From contig OY979723.1 in the NCBI GenBank assembly GCA_963855995.1, positions 2,795,001 through 2,859,000 of the forward strand: a stretch of DNA of 64,000 bases, written 5' to 3'. The notes beneath the pieces were generated by a model. That model did not search any database and was not told where the DNA came from. It worked only from the letters and a program-made list of their open reading frames with translations. Of this stretch, positions 28,578 to 41,503 are shown piece by piece. Both the position numbers and the translations under genes were made by a program. Position 1 is the stretch's first letter. Every line of letters starts with the position of its first letter. The stretch is from Muricea muricata. Its lineage: Eukaryota > Cnidaria > Anthozoa > Malacalcyonacea > Plexauridae.

Positions 28578-29097
28578 TAAAAGACGTTTGCGTGTCAGAG
28601 TTTAAGTTGTGACGTCAAAACACGTCATAGTTTTGATCAGATATAGCCTGTCTGTGACGTGGAAATTTATCACTTACATGACGTTACGTTGCTATAACAA
28701 CGTCGACGCAAAAATCCTCAATTGCTCTCGAAATTTTTAAAACAACAAACGTTAAGTGGCTTAAGTGCTTCACGTGTAAATTTGATTCCTAAGACCAAGA
28801 TGACAAGTCACCCCTGGTCGGGCTGATTTTTTATTATTATTATTATTATCTTCATGTTTACCCAGGATATCCACATCACTGAGGTGTTTTTCAGTCGGTA
28901 AAAGATGTAATTAAATGTAAATAAATGTATTAATTATGTAATTGAATGTATTTAAATGTAATTTATTTGAATATTTTAGGTCAAACGTAAACAGAAAAAA
29001 GTTGGAATATAGAAAGTCAAAGGTCGCATATAGAAACAGGTAAGAATTTTACTTAAATTTATTTGGAGAATATGCAAAATTTAATTCGCATTTTTTA

Positions 29098-29615
29098 GTT
29101 AAAGGAAAATGGCAACAACATCTTTTATAGCCTCATTTGAAAGACTCTAAAGTAATATATAGAAGTTTATTACAATATTTTTATATCTGTTTTACTTCGG
29201 GAGATATTGTCACCTAAATAATCAAACTGTCCGTCATCTTGGATTAATTTTTAACCTCATTAACAACGTTTTGATGATTTCACAACAGGGATAAGCCATT
29301 CAAAGCTTCTCCTAAATGCCTACCACCAATAAAATATTTGTGAACCTTTTCAGTCCGCGCTGAAATCCGAAACATGTATCATGTGTGTGGTTATTGGAGA
29401 AGGTTAGTCATTTTGTCGTAAGAAAAAAATTGCGTGACACCAGTTGTGACGTTTCATGCATATGTACAAATATCCAAGATCGCGGCAACTAAAGAGTTCA
29501 AGTCAAAATATCTTACCAAATAAGGCAGATATGAAAATTCTGTTGTAGACTTCTATATATTGTTTTGAAGCCCCTTTCAAATTAGACGATAAAAATTTTG
29601 TTGCCATTTTCCTTT
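29098..29615. mobile_element. Same palindromic MITE family, inverted (unit A, second)
   Basis: TTAAAGGAAAATGGCAACAA ... TTGTTGCCATTTTCCTTTAG, inverted relative to 28071-28577. Unit B copy 34018-34532; a diverged relative is at 62900-63235. Confidence 0.7.
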
Positions 29616-30095
29616 AGCAATAATAATAATAATAGATCAACTTAGTTGATGTTAGACTTCGTTAGAAGTTACTAACCATAGATTTTGGTTTTTTAGCATA
29701 CTTTCGAAAATTTTAATTCCTTTAACTAGCCTACCCCCATGCAACTTACACACAGCGCACACTCGCACGGTTCATAGGTTTAGCTAATAACTACTACATT
29801 ATAAAAAAAAAGCAAAATAAAAGATAAATTACGCTATCTCTAGCTATTAAACCCAACTTAGACTGAGTTAACTAATTTTGCACACGTAAAACCTCAGCTG
29901 AAAGGGCTTGGGCTTTTTAATAAATTGTTTACAAAATTTACACGTGATCCCTATTTATTAAAAATTCAATTCCCATGGGAATTAAGAAATTGACTAAAAA
30001 AATCCTACCCCGGCCGGATTCCCAAGTGCTACTGCACCTAAGTAAAAGTATATGCACTCATAGTACAAGTACTTTATTTTGGATGGAAGTTACTC

Positions 30096-33000
30096 TAGTT
30101 ACTTTTTTTGCTTCATTATTATTTTTTAAAGTTCTTTTCAATGAAGTGCTTACAAAATGTTCACGGACCTCTTTTATTTAGAAATTCAATTTCCATTTCT
30201 TAAACTTGTGTCTGTACTTGAATTGGATTTCTAACGCCAAAGTGCCAACGACAAACCATCCGCTGATCTGACTAACTGCCGACCTGCCTCAGTTCTAAGC
30301 TGTCTTTCTCAGTCCTAAGCTCCTGTATTTCATTCGTTATCCTCACTTTCTTTCCCACCCCAGAGCTGAGAAAACCGCATGCACCTCCACTACCCCAACT
30401 GCTACCCAATTTTGAAAATTAAAATTTCGGTAACGGTATGCATTTTAAATATAAGTTTTTGGGTATTTTAGTTTAGAGTTTCAAGCAGAAAAGGTCGAAT
30501 GTAAAAACATGAAGGATCGTATATTGAAACAGGTGAGAATTTTTCTTAAATTTACTTGCAAAATATACAAGACGTAATTTGTGTTTTTAGTTAACACTAA
30601 TAGATTATAGATCAGAAATCACGGCAAGCAGACAATACAAAATAAAACAAATTCCGAAAATAGACATCTTGAATTCCTGATATTCATGAAAAAACCGACT
30701 CCGTCGTTTTCTTTTTTTCCTTGAATATCAGGAATACAAGATGTCTATTTTCGGAATTTGTTTTATTTTGGATTGTAGATCAATTTAGTTGATGTTGAAA
30801 CTTGCTGTTTGATGTTTTGTTAGACCTGACAATAGATTTTGGGGTTTTGGCATACTTTCAAAAATTTTAATTCCTTTATTAAGGAAACGTAGCGTATTTC
30901 GTTGTTTCGTGAACACTCAAGCAGAGCTTAAGATATGGACACAATAGAATACGCTACGTTTCGCTACGATACGGTTGAAGTCGAAAACGGGCTTCAGCCA
31001 AATCCCATGCTACTTACATGCGAGGCGCACATCATCGCAGTCCATACATTTAGGATTTAGCTAATGAATTACGTTATAGACATAAAAGCAACATACAATC
31101 TTAGCTGAAAGGGCAGGGCTTTTGAATAAATTGTGTACAAAATTTGCATGCGGCCCCTTTTAATTAAAAATTCAATTCCCATGGGAATTAAGAAATTGAA
31201 TTAAAGAAATCCTCCTACCCGGCCAGATTCCTATATGCCACCTCCATTGAAGTAGAAGTACTTACTCATATAATATAATTAAGTACTTTTACTTGTTTAC
31301 GGTGGAAGTAGCACTCGGAGAGGGGCGAGCGCTAATGCAAATTTCTAAGTTCATTTTCTCCAAAGAGCAGCCTTGTATACCTAACGAATTAAAACAACAA
31401 AATATAAAACAACGGTAACTTCGAAAAAATAGGTACGTTAATAGGCATGTTATTAACATGCTGTATCACTCTTTAATATATGATCTTCGTTCACTGTTCA
31501 AAATCCGCGCACGCGATTGGTCAAAATCGATCACGTGTGTTTTGGTTACCTGGCAACAACGAGTCGTTTGAGTGCGTTATCACAATGATGCACGAAAAGT
31601 GTGCAGTATTGAAAATGGCCAGGAGTAAAACGTCAAGAAAACTGTATTTACAAGCGAATAAAGCTAACAAGTTGATGAAAATATCGATGAATTCTACTAT
31701 AAAGACCAAAAAGGAAAACAATCTTGAGAATTTCTATCGTCAGAGGTAATTAAACTTAGTAAACACCGATTATTCTCATTTTTTCGTCTGTGAACTCTCG
31801 CATGAAAGCTCATCTAACAGGCTATTTTTTGACGTATCGTTGTGTTTATTTGCTTGACTCAGCTTGTAAATGTTGTTCGTTACAATTCTTCAAATTTGTT
31901 GTACTTTTTTCACGTATAATGTTTTTGAAATCGGATTTGTTTTATTTTGTTTTGGTAGTGAAAGCGTATGGCTTTTGCTTGCGAGCACGACCAGTGAACT
32001 CAGATCATATATTAAATGTGTTAGAGACTGTTAAGTTCGTGTTTTGTTTAGAAATACACGCACGAGCTGAATGTACAATGAACTCAAAATTTTGAATACT
32101 GCACTCGGCCCCGGCGGCCTTGTGCAGTATACAAAATTTTTCGTTCATTGTACATTCAGCTCGTGCGTGTATTTCTAAACAAAACACTCACAACAGTCTC
32201 TAACCTTAAATACTGCTCGGTATAATAAGTTGACCACAAAGTATCAATTGTATTTTTTTAATGAATCCCAGAAGGATCAGCACCTCCAAGTAGTTGAAAG
32301 CAAAAGTTTTGTGTCATAAATATTAAAATACTGAATAGACAACAACAAATAGTACTAGTCAATTCCAACAAGTGAAAGGTGACCATTCCAGTACATTACA
32401 AATAGCACAACATGATGATTAGCATTCTCGATTACATGGGGACCATTCTGATTGTGCACAGACTGATCATTCTTTGTGACTGTTCATTGCTATAAGATGT
32501 TATTTGATAAATCAGTTTATTCCGGATGCCAGTTTATAACAACAAACCAAGACTGTAGCTGTCACATTTGTAGATCACGAGTATAATCACTAGTCGATAT
32601 ACATAAATCTCTATCACCTATGAGATCAAAACTTAAAATAATTATCTAAAGCTTTTCCACACTGATAGCTAAGTTAAACCAAGCTTGTAGCCTTTCGCTT
32701 CACACAGACACTACATAATTTATATTTATATACTCCATGAAAATATTCACATCTTGCGTAAGTAACAAACATCTTAAATTTCTGTAAGGAGAATCGAATG
32801 GATTAAAAGCACGATCCTATATCCAAACGCATGAGTACATACCTTGACAAAATTCCACAGAAATAAAAAATATAGCCGCTTTTGATTCCGAATTCAAACG
32901 GCCCAGGTTGTTAAACACGCAGTCACGCACGCCATGAATACGATAATTCGCTATATTAAAACATACGTCAAAAGTTACTTTCTGGAACATCATCGTTAAA

Positions 33001-35037
33001 GGGAAATGGCAGCAAAATTTTTTATGGTCTTTTTCGAAAAAGTCTGCAAAACAATATATAGAAGTCTATTACAGAATTTTTATATCTGCCTTATTTGGTG
33101 AGATATGATATTTTGACTTGAAATCTTCAGTTGTGCGCCATCTTGGATATTTGTAGATATGTATGATACGTCACAACTGGGGTCACGCAGTTTTTTTTTC
33201 TTACGACACAATGATTGATCTTCTCGAACAACCACACACATGGTAAGTGTTGAAATGGTTTCACAAATATTTTATTAGCGGTAGGTATTTAGGAGAAGCT
33301 TTGAATGGCTTATCCCTGTTGTGACGTCACCAAAACTTTGTTAATGAGGTTCAAAATTAATCCAAGATGGCGGACAGTTCGTTAATTTAGGTGAGAATAT
33401 CTCCGGAAGTAAAATTTTGTAAAAGACTTCTATTTATTATTTTAAAGTCTCCTTCAAATGAGACAATAAAGTATTTTGTTGCCATTCGCTTTAATATTAA
33501 AAGACGTTTGCGTGTCAGAGTTTAAGTTGTGACGTCAAAATACGTCACAGTTTTGATCAGACATAGCCTGTCTGTCACGTGGAAATTTATCACTTACATG
33601 GCGTTACCTTGCTATTGCAACGTTGACGCAAAAATCGTCGGTTGCTCTCGAAATTTTTAAAACAGCAAACGTTAGTGGCTTAAGTGCTTCACGTGTAAAT
33701 TTGATTCCTAAGACCAAGATGACAAGTCACCCCTGGTCGGGCTGATTTTTTATTATTATTATTATTATCTTCATGTTTACCCAGGATACCCACATCATCG
33801 AAGTGTTTTTCAGTGGGTAAAAAATGTAATTAATTGTAAATAATTGTATTAATTATGTAATTGAATGTATTTAAATGCAATTTATTTGAATATTTTAGGT
33901 CAAACGTAAACAGAAAAAAGTTGGAATATATAAAGTCAAAGGTCGTGTATTGGAACAGGTAAGAATTCTACTTAAATTTATTTGGAGAATATGCAAAATT
34001 TAATTCGTATTTTTTAGTTAAAGGGAAATGGCAACAAAATTTTTTATAGCCTCATTTGAAAGACTCTAAAGTAATATATAGAAGTTTATTAACAATATTT
34101 TTATACCTGTTTTACTTCGGGAGATATTGTCACCTAAATAATCGAACTGTCCGCCATCTTGGATTAATTTTTAACCTCATTAACAATGTTTTGGTGACGT
34201 CACAACAGGGATAAGCCATTCAAAGTTGCTCCTAAATACCTACCACCAATAAAATATTTGTGAACCTTTTCAGTCCGTGCTGAGATCCGAAACATGTACC
34301 ATGTGTATGGTTATTGGAGAAGATTAGCCATTTTATCGTAAGAAAAAAATTGCGTGACACCAGTTGTGGTTGTGACGTGTCATGCATATGACAGGCGGCA
34401 ACTAAAGATTTCAAGTCAAAATATCTTACCAAATAAGGCAGATATAAAAATTCTGTAGTAGACTTCTATATATTGTTTTGAAGCCCCTTTCAAATAAGAC
34501 GATAAAATTTTTTGTTGCCATTTCCCTTTAGCAATAATAATAAAAAGAAGAATAATAGATGAATTTAGTTGATGTTAGACTTCGTTAGAAGTTACTAACG
34601 ATAGATTTTGGTTTTTAACATACTTTCGAAAATTTTGATTCCTTTAACAAGCCTACCCCCATGCAACTTACACACAGCGCATATTCTCACGGTTTATAGG
34701 TTTAGCTAATAACTACTTCGTTGTAAACAGAAATAGCAAAATAAAAGATAAATTACGCTATCTCTAGCTATTAAACCCAACTTAGACTGAGTATTTAACT
34801 AATTTTGCACACGTAAAACCTCAGCTGAAAGGGATTGGGCTTTTTGATAAATTGTGTAGAAAATTTACCCGTGATCCCTATTTATTGAAAATTCAATTCC
34901 CATGGGAATTAAGAAATTGCCTAAAAAAAATTCTCCTACACCGGCCGGATTCCCAAGTGCTACCTCCGACTTAGTAAAAGTATATGCATTCATAGTACAA
35001 GTACTTCTACTTATTTGGGATGGAAGTGGCTCTAGGA
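30096..35037. repeat. 4.2-kb tandem duplication, unit B
   Basis: Second unit, 4.94 kb because of a 0.74-kb insertion (31472-32212) that unit A lacks. Otherwise colinear with unit A, including hairpin 30643-30775 and palindromic MITEs at 32996-33497 and 34018-34532. Confidence 0.9.
31472..32212 (+). mobile_element. Insertion specific to unit B, with promoter-like start and terminal hairpin
   Basis: Unit A reads straight through this site (about 27290). The insertion begins with ATTGG and CACGTG boxes, then ATG at 31609 opens MARSKTSRKLYLQANK..., 46 codons of Lys-rich sequence followed by a possible donor GTAATT at 31747. It ends in a hairpin of about 60-bp arms (32044-32184) whose loop contains GGCCCCGGCGGCC. 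Not recognised; perhaps a non-autonomous element carrying a captured first exon. Confidence 0.5.
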
Positions 35038-35273
35038 CAGCTGAAAATGCTGATGCAAATTGCTAAGTTGATCTTTGTTACTATTACTAAAACAGCAATA
35101 TGGTAGGCCCATAACACCGAAAGAAGGATAAATCGCCATTAAATTAGTCATTAACATTTTCACGACAACAATCGCAATCAATCAAAATACATTAACCTAC
35201 ATCAAAATGTGATTAATAAGGTAACAATGTAACAAGGTATACAAGGCTGCTATGTTGACCACGAGTAAATTAC

Positions 35274-35728
35274 AAGCCTTGAAAGAAATATTTTCAGCTG
35301 ACGGACACTTTGTCCGGCAACTTCTTCGGTGCGCCGGACAAAATTTTCAAATATAATGTTCCAGCTTTGAGCACTGGCGATTTCCGATATTTTTCACGTA
35401 TTACACAGATTAACTGTTGATTCGCTAGGTTTTCATGATACCATCCATTGGAAAAGAGCAAAACAAGTAAATTTGAGATGTAAGGCAACGAGACTCGCTG
35501 GAACGACATGCGGAGCTGAGGAAGTTTTCATAGTTCGCTCGTCTCCTGCATCATATTACACTGGAAAAAAAAACTATAAAGAGCTTGGAAAATATATTTC
35601 TTGTGGCAATAAAAATATTTCACCGGACAAAATGTCCGGCAGATCAAAAGTCGTGTCGGACAAAACCGAATTTTTAAATTTTCAGCCGGACAAATGTCGG
35701 ATGTCCGGCGCTATTTCAAGGCTTGAAT
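35274..35728. mobile_element. MITE with CCGGACA motifs
   Basis: AAGCCTTGAAAG at the left, TTTCAAGGCTT at the right, AATTAC on both flanks as possible duplication. Several GGACAAAATGTCCGG-type palindromes inside. Confidence 0.65.
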
Positions 35729-35811
35729 TACTGTACAAGGTCCGGTTATTCGAAGGCTACTCATAATCAGTATCTTGTGAACGTTACAAAGACACTAGTG
35801 TTTAAGACCTC

Positions 35812-36003
35812 GTTCACACGGTACCTGATCCGCATGGTCACGATATGAAATTGGATAGCTTGAAGACGATTGCAGCTTTTAAATTTACAAAAGTATTACA
35901 TAGTTTAGTTACAACTCGTCACAGAAAAACTGGTAAGATTAACATGACCGCAAACTACCCAAACTTGATGCCGTGACCATGCGGATCCGGTACCGTGTAA
36001 AGG
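35812..36003. mobile_element. MITE, CCTCGTTCACACGGTACC termini
   Basis: Left GTTCACACGGTACCTGATCC then GCATGGTCACG; right CGTGACCATGC then GGATCCGGTACCGTGT. About 190 bp. Confidence 0.75.
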
Positions 36004-36256
36004 TCTGATTCCACGCTAGCGAAATTCTTTGCGAGAACCTGTTTATGCGGAATACAGATGGTTGCACATGAATAATTCCATTGAATTCACTCTATGCGCG
36101 AAAAAATTTCGCCTCACTAGAGAGAAGAAATCAGTTCTACTCACTGCGAAAGAAAAAAAGTGAGAGAATTGAAAAGAATCAGTCATGCCCAACCATCCGT
36201 ATTTCGCATAAACAGCTTCTCGCGAAGAATTTTACTGGCGTGGAATCAGGCCTTAA
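36003..36256. mobile_element. MITE abutting the previous one
   Basis: GGTCTGATTCCACGCTAGCG on the left, CTGGCGTGGAATCAGGCC on the right, and GCGAGAAxCTGTTTATGCG inverted inside. The two elements share their junction. Confidence 0.7.
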
Positions 36257-36259
36257 CAA

Positions 36260-37530
36260 GGTAAATGGGAGTATGATATATATTTGCTCAACGTGCTTCG
36301 AAGAATCGGACCCTGTACTGTATATTTACTCGTGGTTAACACAGCAGCATTTCACGAAAACACATTTTGTTGCAATTAATGTCTTCTTGTTGCAGTTTAT
36401 TGTATTTTGATTTTTTGCAATTGTTGCTGTGAAAATTAAATGTTAATGATTAATAAGTTCATGCAAATGTTCTTTGTTTCGTCCCATTGACTTTCACTTC
36501 ACAGAAAATAAAAGATGTCGTTATAACTTAGAACCTACTTACTGACACATATAGCGCTATTCTCCTTCTTCCAGTGTTATTGACGTGCCGGTCAATGTCT
36601 AATGCAAAATTCTAATGTGCTTTTATTTTGTCTAAATGACATGCAAATGCTGTACTTCGCATGTAAATTGATTCCATGACGTTAAAATGCAAGTCCCACT
36701 GACCCTACCAACTTGATAACCTGGTTAGTCATTTGAGTATATATGGAGTAATGCGGTATATATAGAGTATTTTGATATTATACATGTGCGTATAAACTGC
36801 ATGATATTTGTTTTCTGTTAAAATTTTTCAACACAGAACGAGTATTATGCAGCAATTTATACAATATCCCATATTTATCCCAGTTTCCATTTTATCCCTT
36901 TTATAGTCTCCATTTTACTCTCAGTCCGGTCCGCAGTTTGCAGATCATACTGACTGATCAATTAATTAAACAAAACCTATGACTAAACGACTTTTTAATG
37001 AATGATTATTGTAGTCGCTGCTGCTGATATAGGCCACCCACATGCAGGCTATGGCTACCTGGTTTTTATGAAATGGAAAATTCACGATTTATTAGATCCT
37101 TACTAGCTTTTGGATTGTTATAACGTAAGGGGTTATAACCTTTACTTTTTTGAGGTATTTTTGACGAAAACAAACCCAAGGGGTTGGTCTTTACATTTTT
37201 CTAGCATTTTTGACGAAAATAAATGTAAGGTGTTGACCTTTACTTTTGGGTAGCATTTTTTGGGGGACGGGGGACGTAAGGAGTTGATACTTTTGACGAC
37301 AAAGTAACTAATAGTTTTTTAGAAGGCTTGGGCTCTTTCATGGAACAAAAATTTTAGGCGTGATGGACGCCTATTAAATTAGGTTTAATATAGGTGTTGC
37401 CTCAGTACACCTTAGTATGGTAAGTAGGCTATAGTCAAATATGCTAGTAAATATGTGTAATTTTCTCTCTATTTCATGATAGTTGACTGGATATGAGGGA
37501 ACGTGTTACCTACTGCACCGGCGTGATGTT
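36260..37530. other. Intergenic, no gene seen
   Basis: AT-rich; 37115-37290 has three loose copies of a GGGGTTGACCTTTACTTTTT-like segment. No coding signal. Confidence 0.4.
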
Positions 37531-38900
37531 CTATGAAGAGAGATTGCCAACCAGATGAAACCATAAGCAGCATGATAAAACGAGACCAACCGAGCCAACA
37601 ACGATCCAAAGAGTGAAAGTAAGTTTGTTAATTTATTTTGCCGTTTCCGTTCTCTTTGCAAGTTCAGCTTTCCGTTTCAATAAAAATTAACATCACGATC
37701 TAGCGTTGCAAGTGTCGGTGGTGCAGTGAAAAGCTCAGAAATACATAGGATCTTTCCCTGCCTGAAACTATATAAGCAGCATTCGATAACCCTTCATTGG
37801 GAGGTTAGTATTTACGTTAGTTATCGATTACTATATTTTCTACTATGTTTTGTTTTGTCACCCCATGGTTCTTACAAAAGGCCCTGGAGGGTACCTAATT
37901 AGAGTGGACCTAATTAGGTTTCCAGGTTCAATTCCTGGAGCCATACAGATGTGCACGAACTGATATACATCAACTATACCTTAGTGAAGGTAAGTGAGTA
38001 TACTATATTTAAAATGGTACTAGGTACTTACAGTTAACGTAATCCCACTAACCACCCCCGACCATTTGAATTTCCACCCCTACCAGTTTTCGTAGCTTTA
38101 TAGCTCTAACAATAATCTAATTATTACGGTTGCTGTTAGGTAGGTAAGTCTATATGACATGCTCAGAAGGTAACTCTAGTCTACTATAGTTAGTATACTA
38201 GCTAGAGTTACCTTAGTTGACTGAAGTAACTCTAGTCTACCTTAGTGGTAGATGAGAGTTACGTTAGTTAACTAAGGTAAAGTTACCGTAACTCTACCTT
38301 AAGTTAACTAACGTAACTCTCGTCTACCACTAAGGTAGACTAGAGTTACTTCAGTTAACTAAGGTAACTCTAGCTAGTATACTAACTATAGTAGACTAGA
38401 GTTACCTTCTGAGCATGTCATATAGACTTACCTACCTAACAGCAACCGTAATAATTAGATTATTGTTAGAGCTATAAAGCTACGAAAACTGGTAGGGGTG
38501 GAAATTCAAATGGTCGGGGGTGGTTAGTGGGATTATGTTAACTGTAAGTACCTAGTACCATTTTAAATATAGTATACTTACTTACCTTCACTAAGGTATA
38601 GTTGATGTATATCAGTTCGTGCACATCTGTATGGCTCCAGGAATTGAACCTGGAAACCTAATTAGGTCCACTCTAATTAGGTACCCTCCAGGGCCTTTTT
38701 TTAGTCTTAGGTGACATAACAAAACATTGCCGTTTAAAATAAAATCAACAAACTTACGCCAACTCTATCTTTGGATTGCATTCGGTTGGTCTTGTTTCAT
38801 CATGCTGTTTATGGTTGATTTCATCATGCTGTTTATGGTTGGTTTCATCATGCTGTTTATGGTTGGTTTCATCTGGTCGGCATTCTCTCTTCATAGAGCA
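37530..38900. repeat. 1.37-kb foldback with exon-like ends
   Basis: Inner arms 37876-38280 and 38295-38699 are nearly perfect (centre about 38287) with ACTCTAGTCTAC motifs near the centre. Outer arms 37530-37645 and 38740-38900 are also inverted copies, more diverged, each holding CAACCAGATGAAACC/..., AAGAGAGA and a donor-like GTAAGTTTGTT. Left arm has about 210 extra bases. Near each outer junction of the inner arms lies GGTTCAATTCC, a match to the RNA polymerase III B box, inside a CCAGG/CCTGG stem like a tRNA T-arm. Confidence 0.75.
38797..38873. repeat. 24-bp tandem repeat, three units
   Basis: Unit TTTCATCATGCTGTTTATGG plus TTGG/TTGA; the left outer arm has only one such unit, so it expanded after the inversion. 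Confidence 0.85.
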
Positions 38901-38904
38901 TCAC

Positions 38905-41503
38905 GCTTGCCCAGTAGGTAACAAGCTCACTCATATCCAATCACCCATCATATACAAAAAGGAGAAAATTATTGTTAAAAAATACTTGCATCTTGCACGG
39001 CTAGTGATACATTTCTTGGGCCGATATCAATTCTTTCCCATCTCGTTCTGTTATTGATTGGTGGTTCGTGTTACTCATTTGACATCCTTTAAAATAAAAA
39101 AAACAATTACCGTTCTTAGAAAACTGTTTACAAAATAAGCAAAGAAAGTATCCTGGATAATTTCCACTGATACTTTCCCTCAATAAAATAAAAAGGCCGC
39201 CTCTGTTTTTCTGATGGAGGTGAAATACTCTCTGGATTTGCTGATACAATGCAGAGAGGAAGGTTTTTGACGAGAAATACACCAAGGCGAATATCGTGTA
39301 TGCGTAAGCACTAAATGTATGCATGCGACTCCAAGAAAAAACGCAACACAAGATGGCGGAATTTGAAGGCATTCTTTGGTTTTATTTTTAAGTTTCCCAA
39401 CGTTCACGCTTAAACATAGTTATTTATTTATTTATCAGTGGCACAAGCCTAGTGATATTTTTTTGATTTCCTGCAATCTGTCTTGCTACAGCAGCGAAAG
39501 AAACGAAAGAAATTACTTAGATTCCTTTCAAGAAAGAAATTATATGCATAGAATATTGTAAAAGTTTGGCAGTCGATTTTCGAGTCCAGTAAATCAGGTA
39601 AAAATATAACGTCTGATGTTGATGGTAATTTTAAAGAGGAAATACCTTAACGCCAGGAAATTTAACCTCTAACGTTTGGATCTGAAAATTTCTACAACAA
39701 CAAAAAAACGTTTTGGACTAGGACTAAACGTTTTGCACAAATCAGTTTCGTAACTAAACTATTTGGATGAAGCATTTTTTGTCACTATTCCGTCGTCGTA
39801 CCCTTAAAGAATGTGTTAAGCCTAGCTGTATTAATTTTATTCTATAATTACAATATCATCATTTGCTAAAACAACGAGGAAGTATGACTTAACTAGCATT
39901 CTAATTCCCAAGGGAATATACTATTTTTTGTTTCTTACAGTATTTGATTCAAATTTGACATGCATGAAATCAGTACGGTTAATTATACAAGGTGTATGTG
40001 AAAGACCCCCCCCCCCCCGCAAACTATTCATATAGCTAGAAACGAAACTATATGTCTGTTGACGACGAGACTTGACTTTATATCATCAACCTTTTTGATG
40101 ATTAATATGATAGGTAATCTTGGTGTTTTCAGATTTGCTTCAGTAAGCAGGAACAATGGAACAATACACATTTTCTGCATGATTAAGGCTGTACTTAAGA
40201 AAGCTGTACTCCCATGGGAATTAAAAATGCGCAAAAAATACAGTGTGTACCAAAAAAGCGAACTATTGAAAGTGATTTATTGTTAGAATTTCAATGGTCT
40301 AGGGTATTTGATCAATTGGGTTTTCGTACGGCCCATGGGTTTAGTTCGTTTTGTCTAACAATTAGGTACCATGCAAATCAGGGCGTTTCGATTAAATAAG
40401 TATGAGAACTGTGGCAAAGTTTTAAAGTTTAAACTGCAGGGTGTATCAACAAAAGTAGACAATTTTAAAGCGGCAGTTTTTTACGAATTAATACTGAACT
40501 CCCGAAAGCTGGAAAAAATTATAATTGTTCTGAATTGCTATAATAACAAAAACTGTGCTCAATTTTGAGGTGAACAAGCGTTTGTTTCGCCCAAAACATT
40601 TATATTTTTTAAGAATTTGAAACTTTTGGCAAAATTTGTGTGAAACATAATTTTAAATAACGATAAGTAGTGTTTTATGCGGTATTAGCTGAAGTTGTTC
40701 ACATTGCTAAACTGACTAAAAAGTATATTTTAGTAAAATATAACAGCACTGATATTATTAACATATACATCGACAGTCTCTGGTCCACAAAACATACCGT
40801 TTCCCTCGGTCTCAGTCAATAAGTGTGAATTGTCTCGTGGAATGTGTTACCGAAGATATGATTTAGACGAAAACGATGTCGCATTTTAAAACATCCATTA
40901 TTTTCCAACCCGAAGCAACACAAAAAATAAGGTCCCCACATTCACACTCTTGCTGTTGCTGAAAGATATTATGAACACGACCTTTCGAAGAGAGTTACCC
41001 GCTGGGGTTTGTATCGAAATTGTGTGTATATGATAATATAGGACTTGAAGCATTTGTTCAGAACAATATAATTATCACGGGCAATAAATATAACATCGCA
41101 AAAGACCAGTCCTCTTGCACAACTTGCTAATTTTTTGGCATATAGGCCATTACCACAAACATGGCTATATTGAGCAAACTATGAGTGGAGCAAAAAATTT
41201 ATGTGTATGATTAGAATAGACCTTTAAGTATTTTATTTATTTAAGTATTTTATTATATTTTAAGCTTATCTGAAAATTTCATAAATCAATTAACATATAC
41301 ATACTGTATGTTTTTCATAAATGTGATATTCTGAAATCAGCTTCATTTTTTGCTATGTTCTAGGTATCGTTTCATGTATAAGCAACGGTCGTCTGCTACA
41401 ATCTAAGTTTTCTCTTTCCCGCGTAAAGCATAATTGAAGCTTCAAAGCAATCAAGCTCCAATTCAACATCCATATATAACTGCATGATATAAAATTTTTG
41501 TTA
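38905..41503. other. Intergenic, no gene seen
   Basis: AT-rich. AAGATGGCGG at about 39349 begins a 12-codon frame only. A C-run lies at about 40007. No exon with coding character was found. Confidence 0.4.

Larger units (their letters stand above)
25868..30092. repeat. 4.2-kb tandem duplication, unit A
   Basis: Direct copy of 30096-35037, colinear over its whole length with scattered differences. Opens with TTTTTTTGCTTCAT...CAATGAAGTGCT and closes near AGTACAAGTACTT...GGATGGAAGT. Each unit contains a 60-bp-arm hairpin, a MITE, two palindromic MITEs, and two copies of the CAATTCCCATGGGAATTAAG module. No coding sequence was found. Confidence 0.9.

Noticed and set aside
37862-37945. Complete tRNA gene around the B-box-like GGTTCAATTCC
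   Set aside because: T-arm is good, but no acceptor stem, D-arm or anticodon arm could be fitted at normal spacing.
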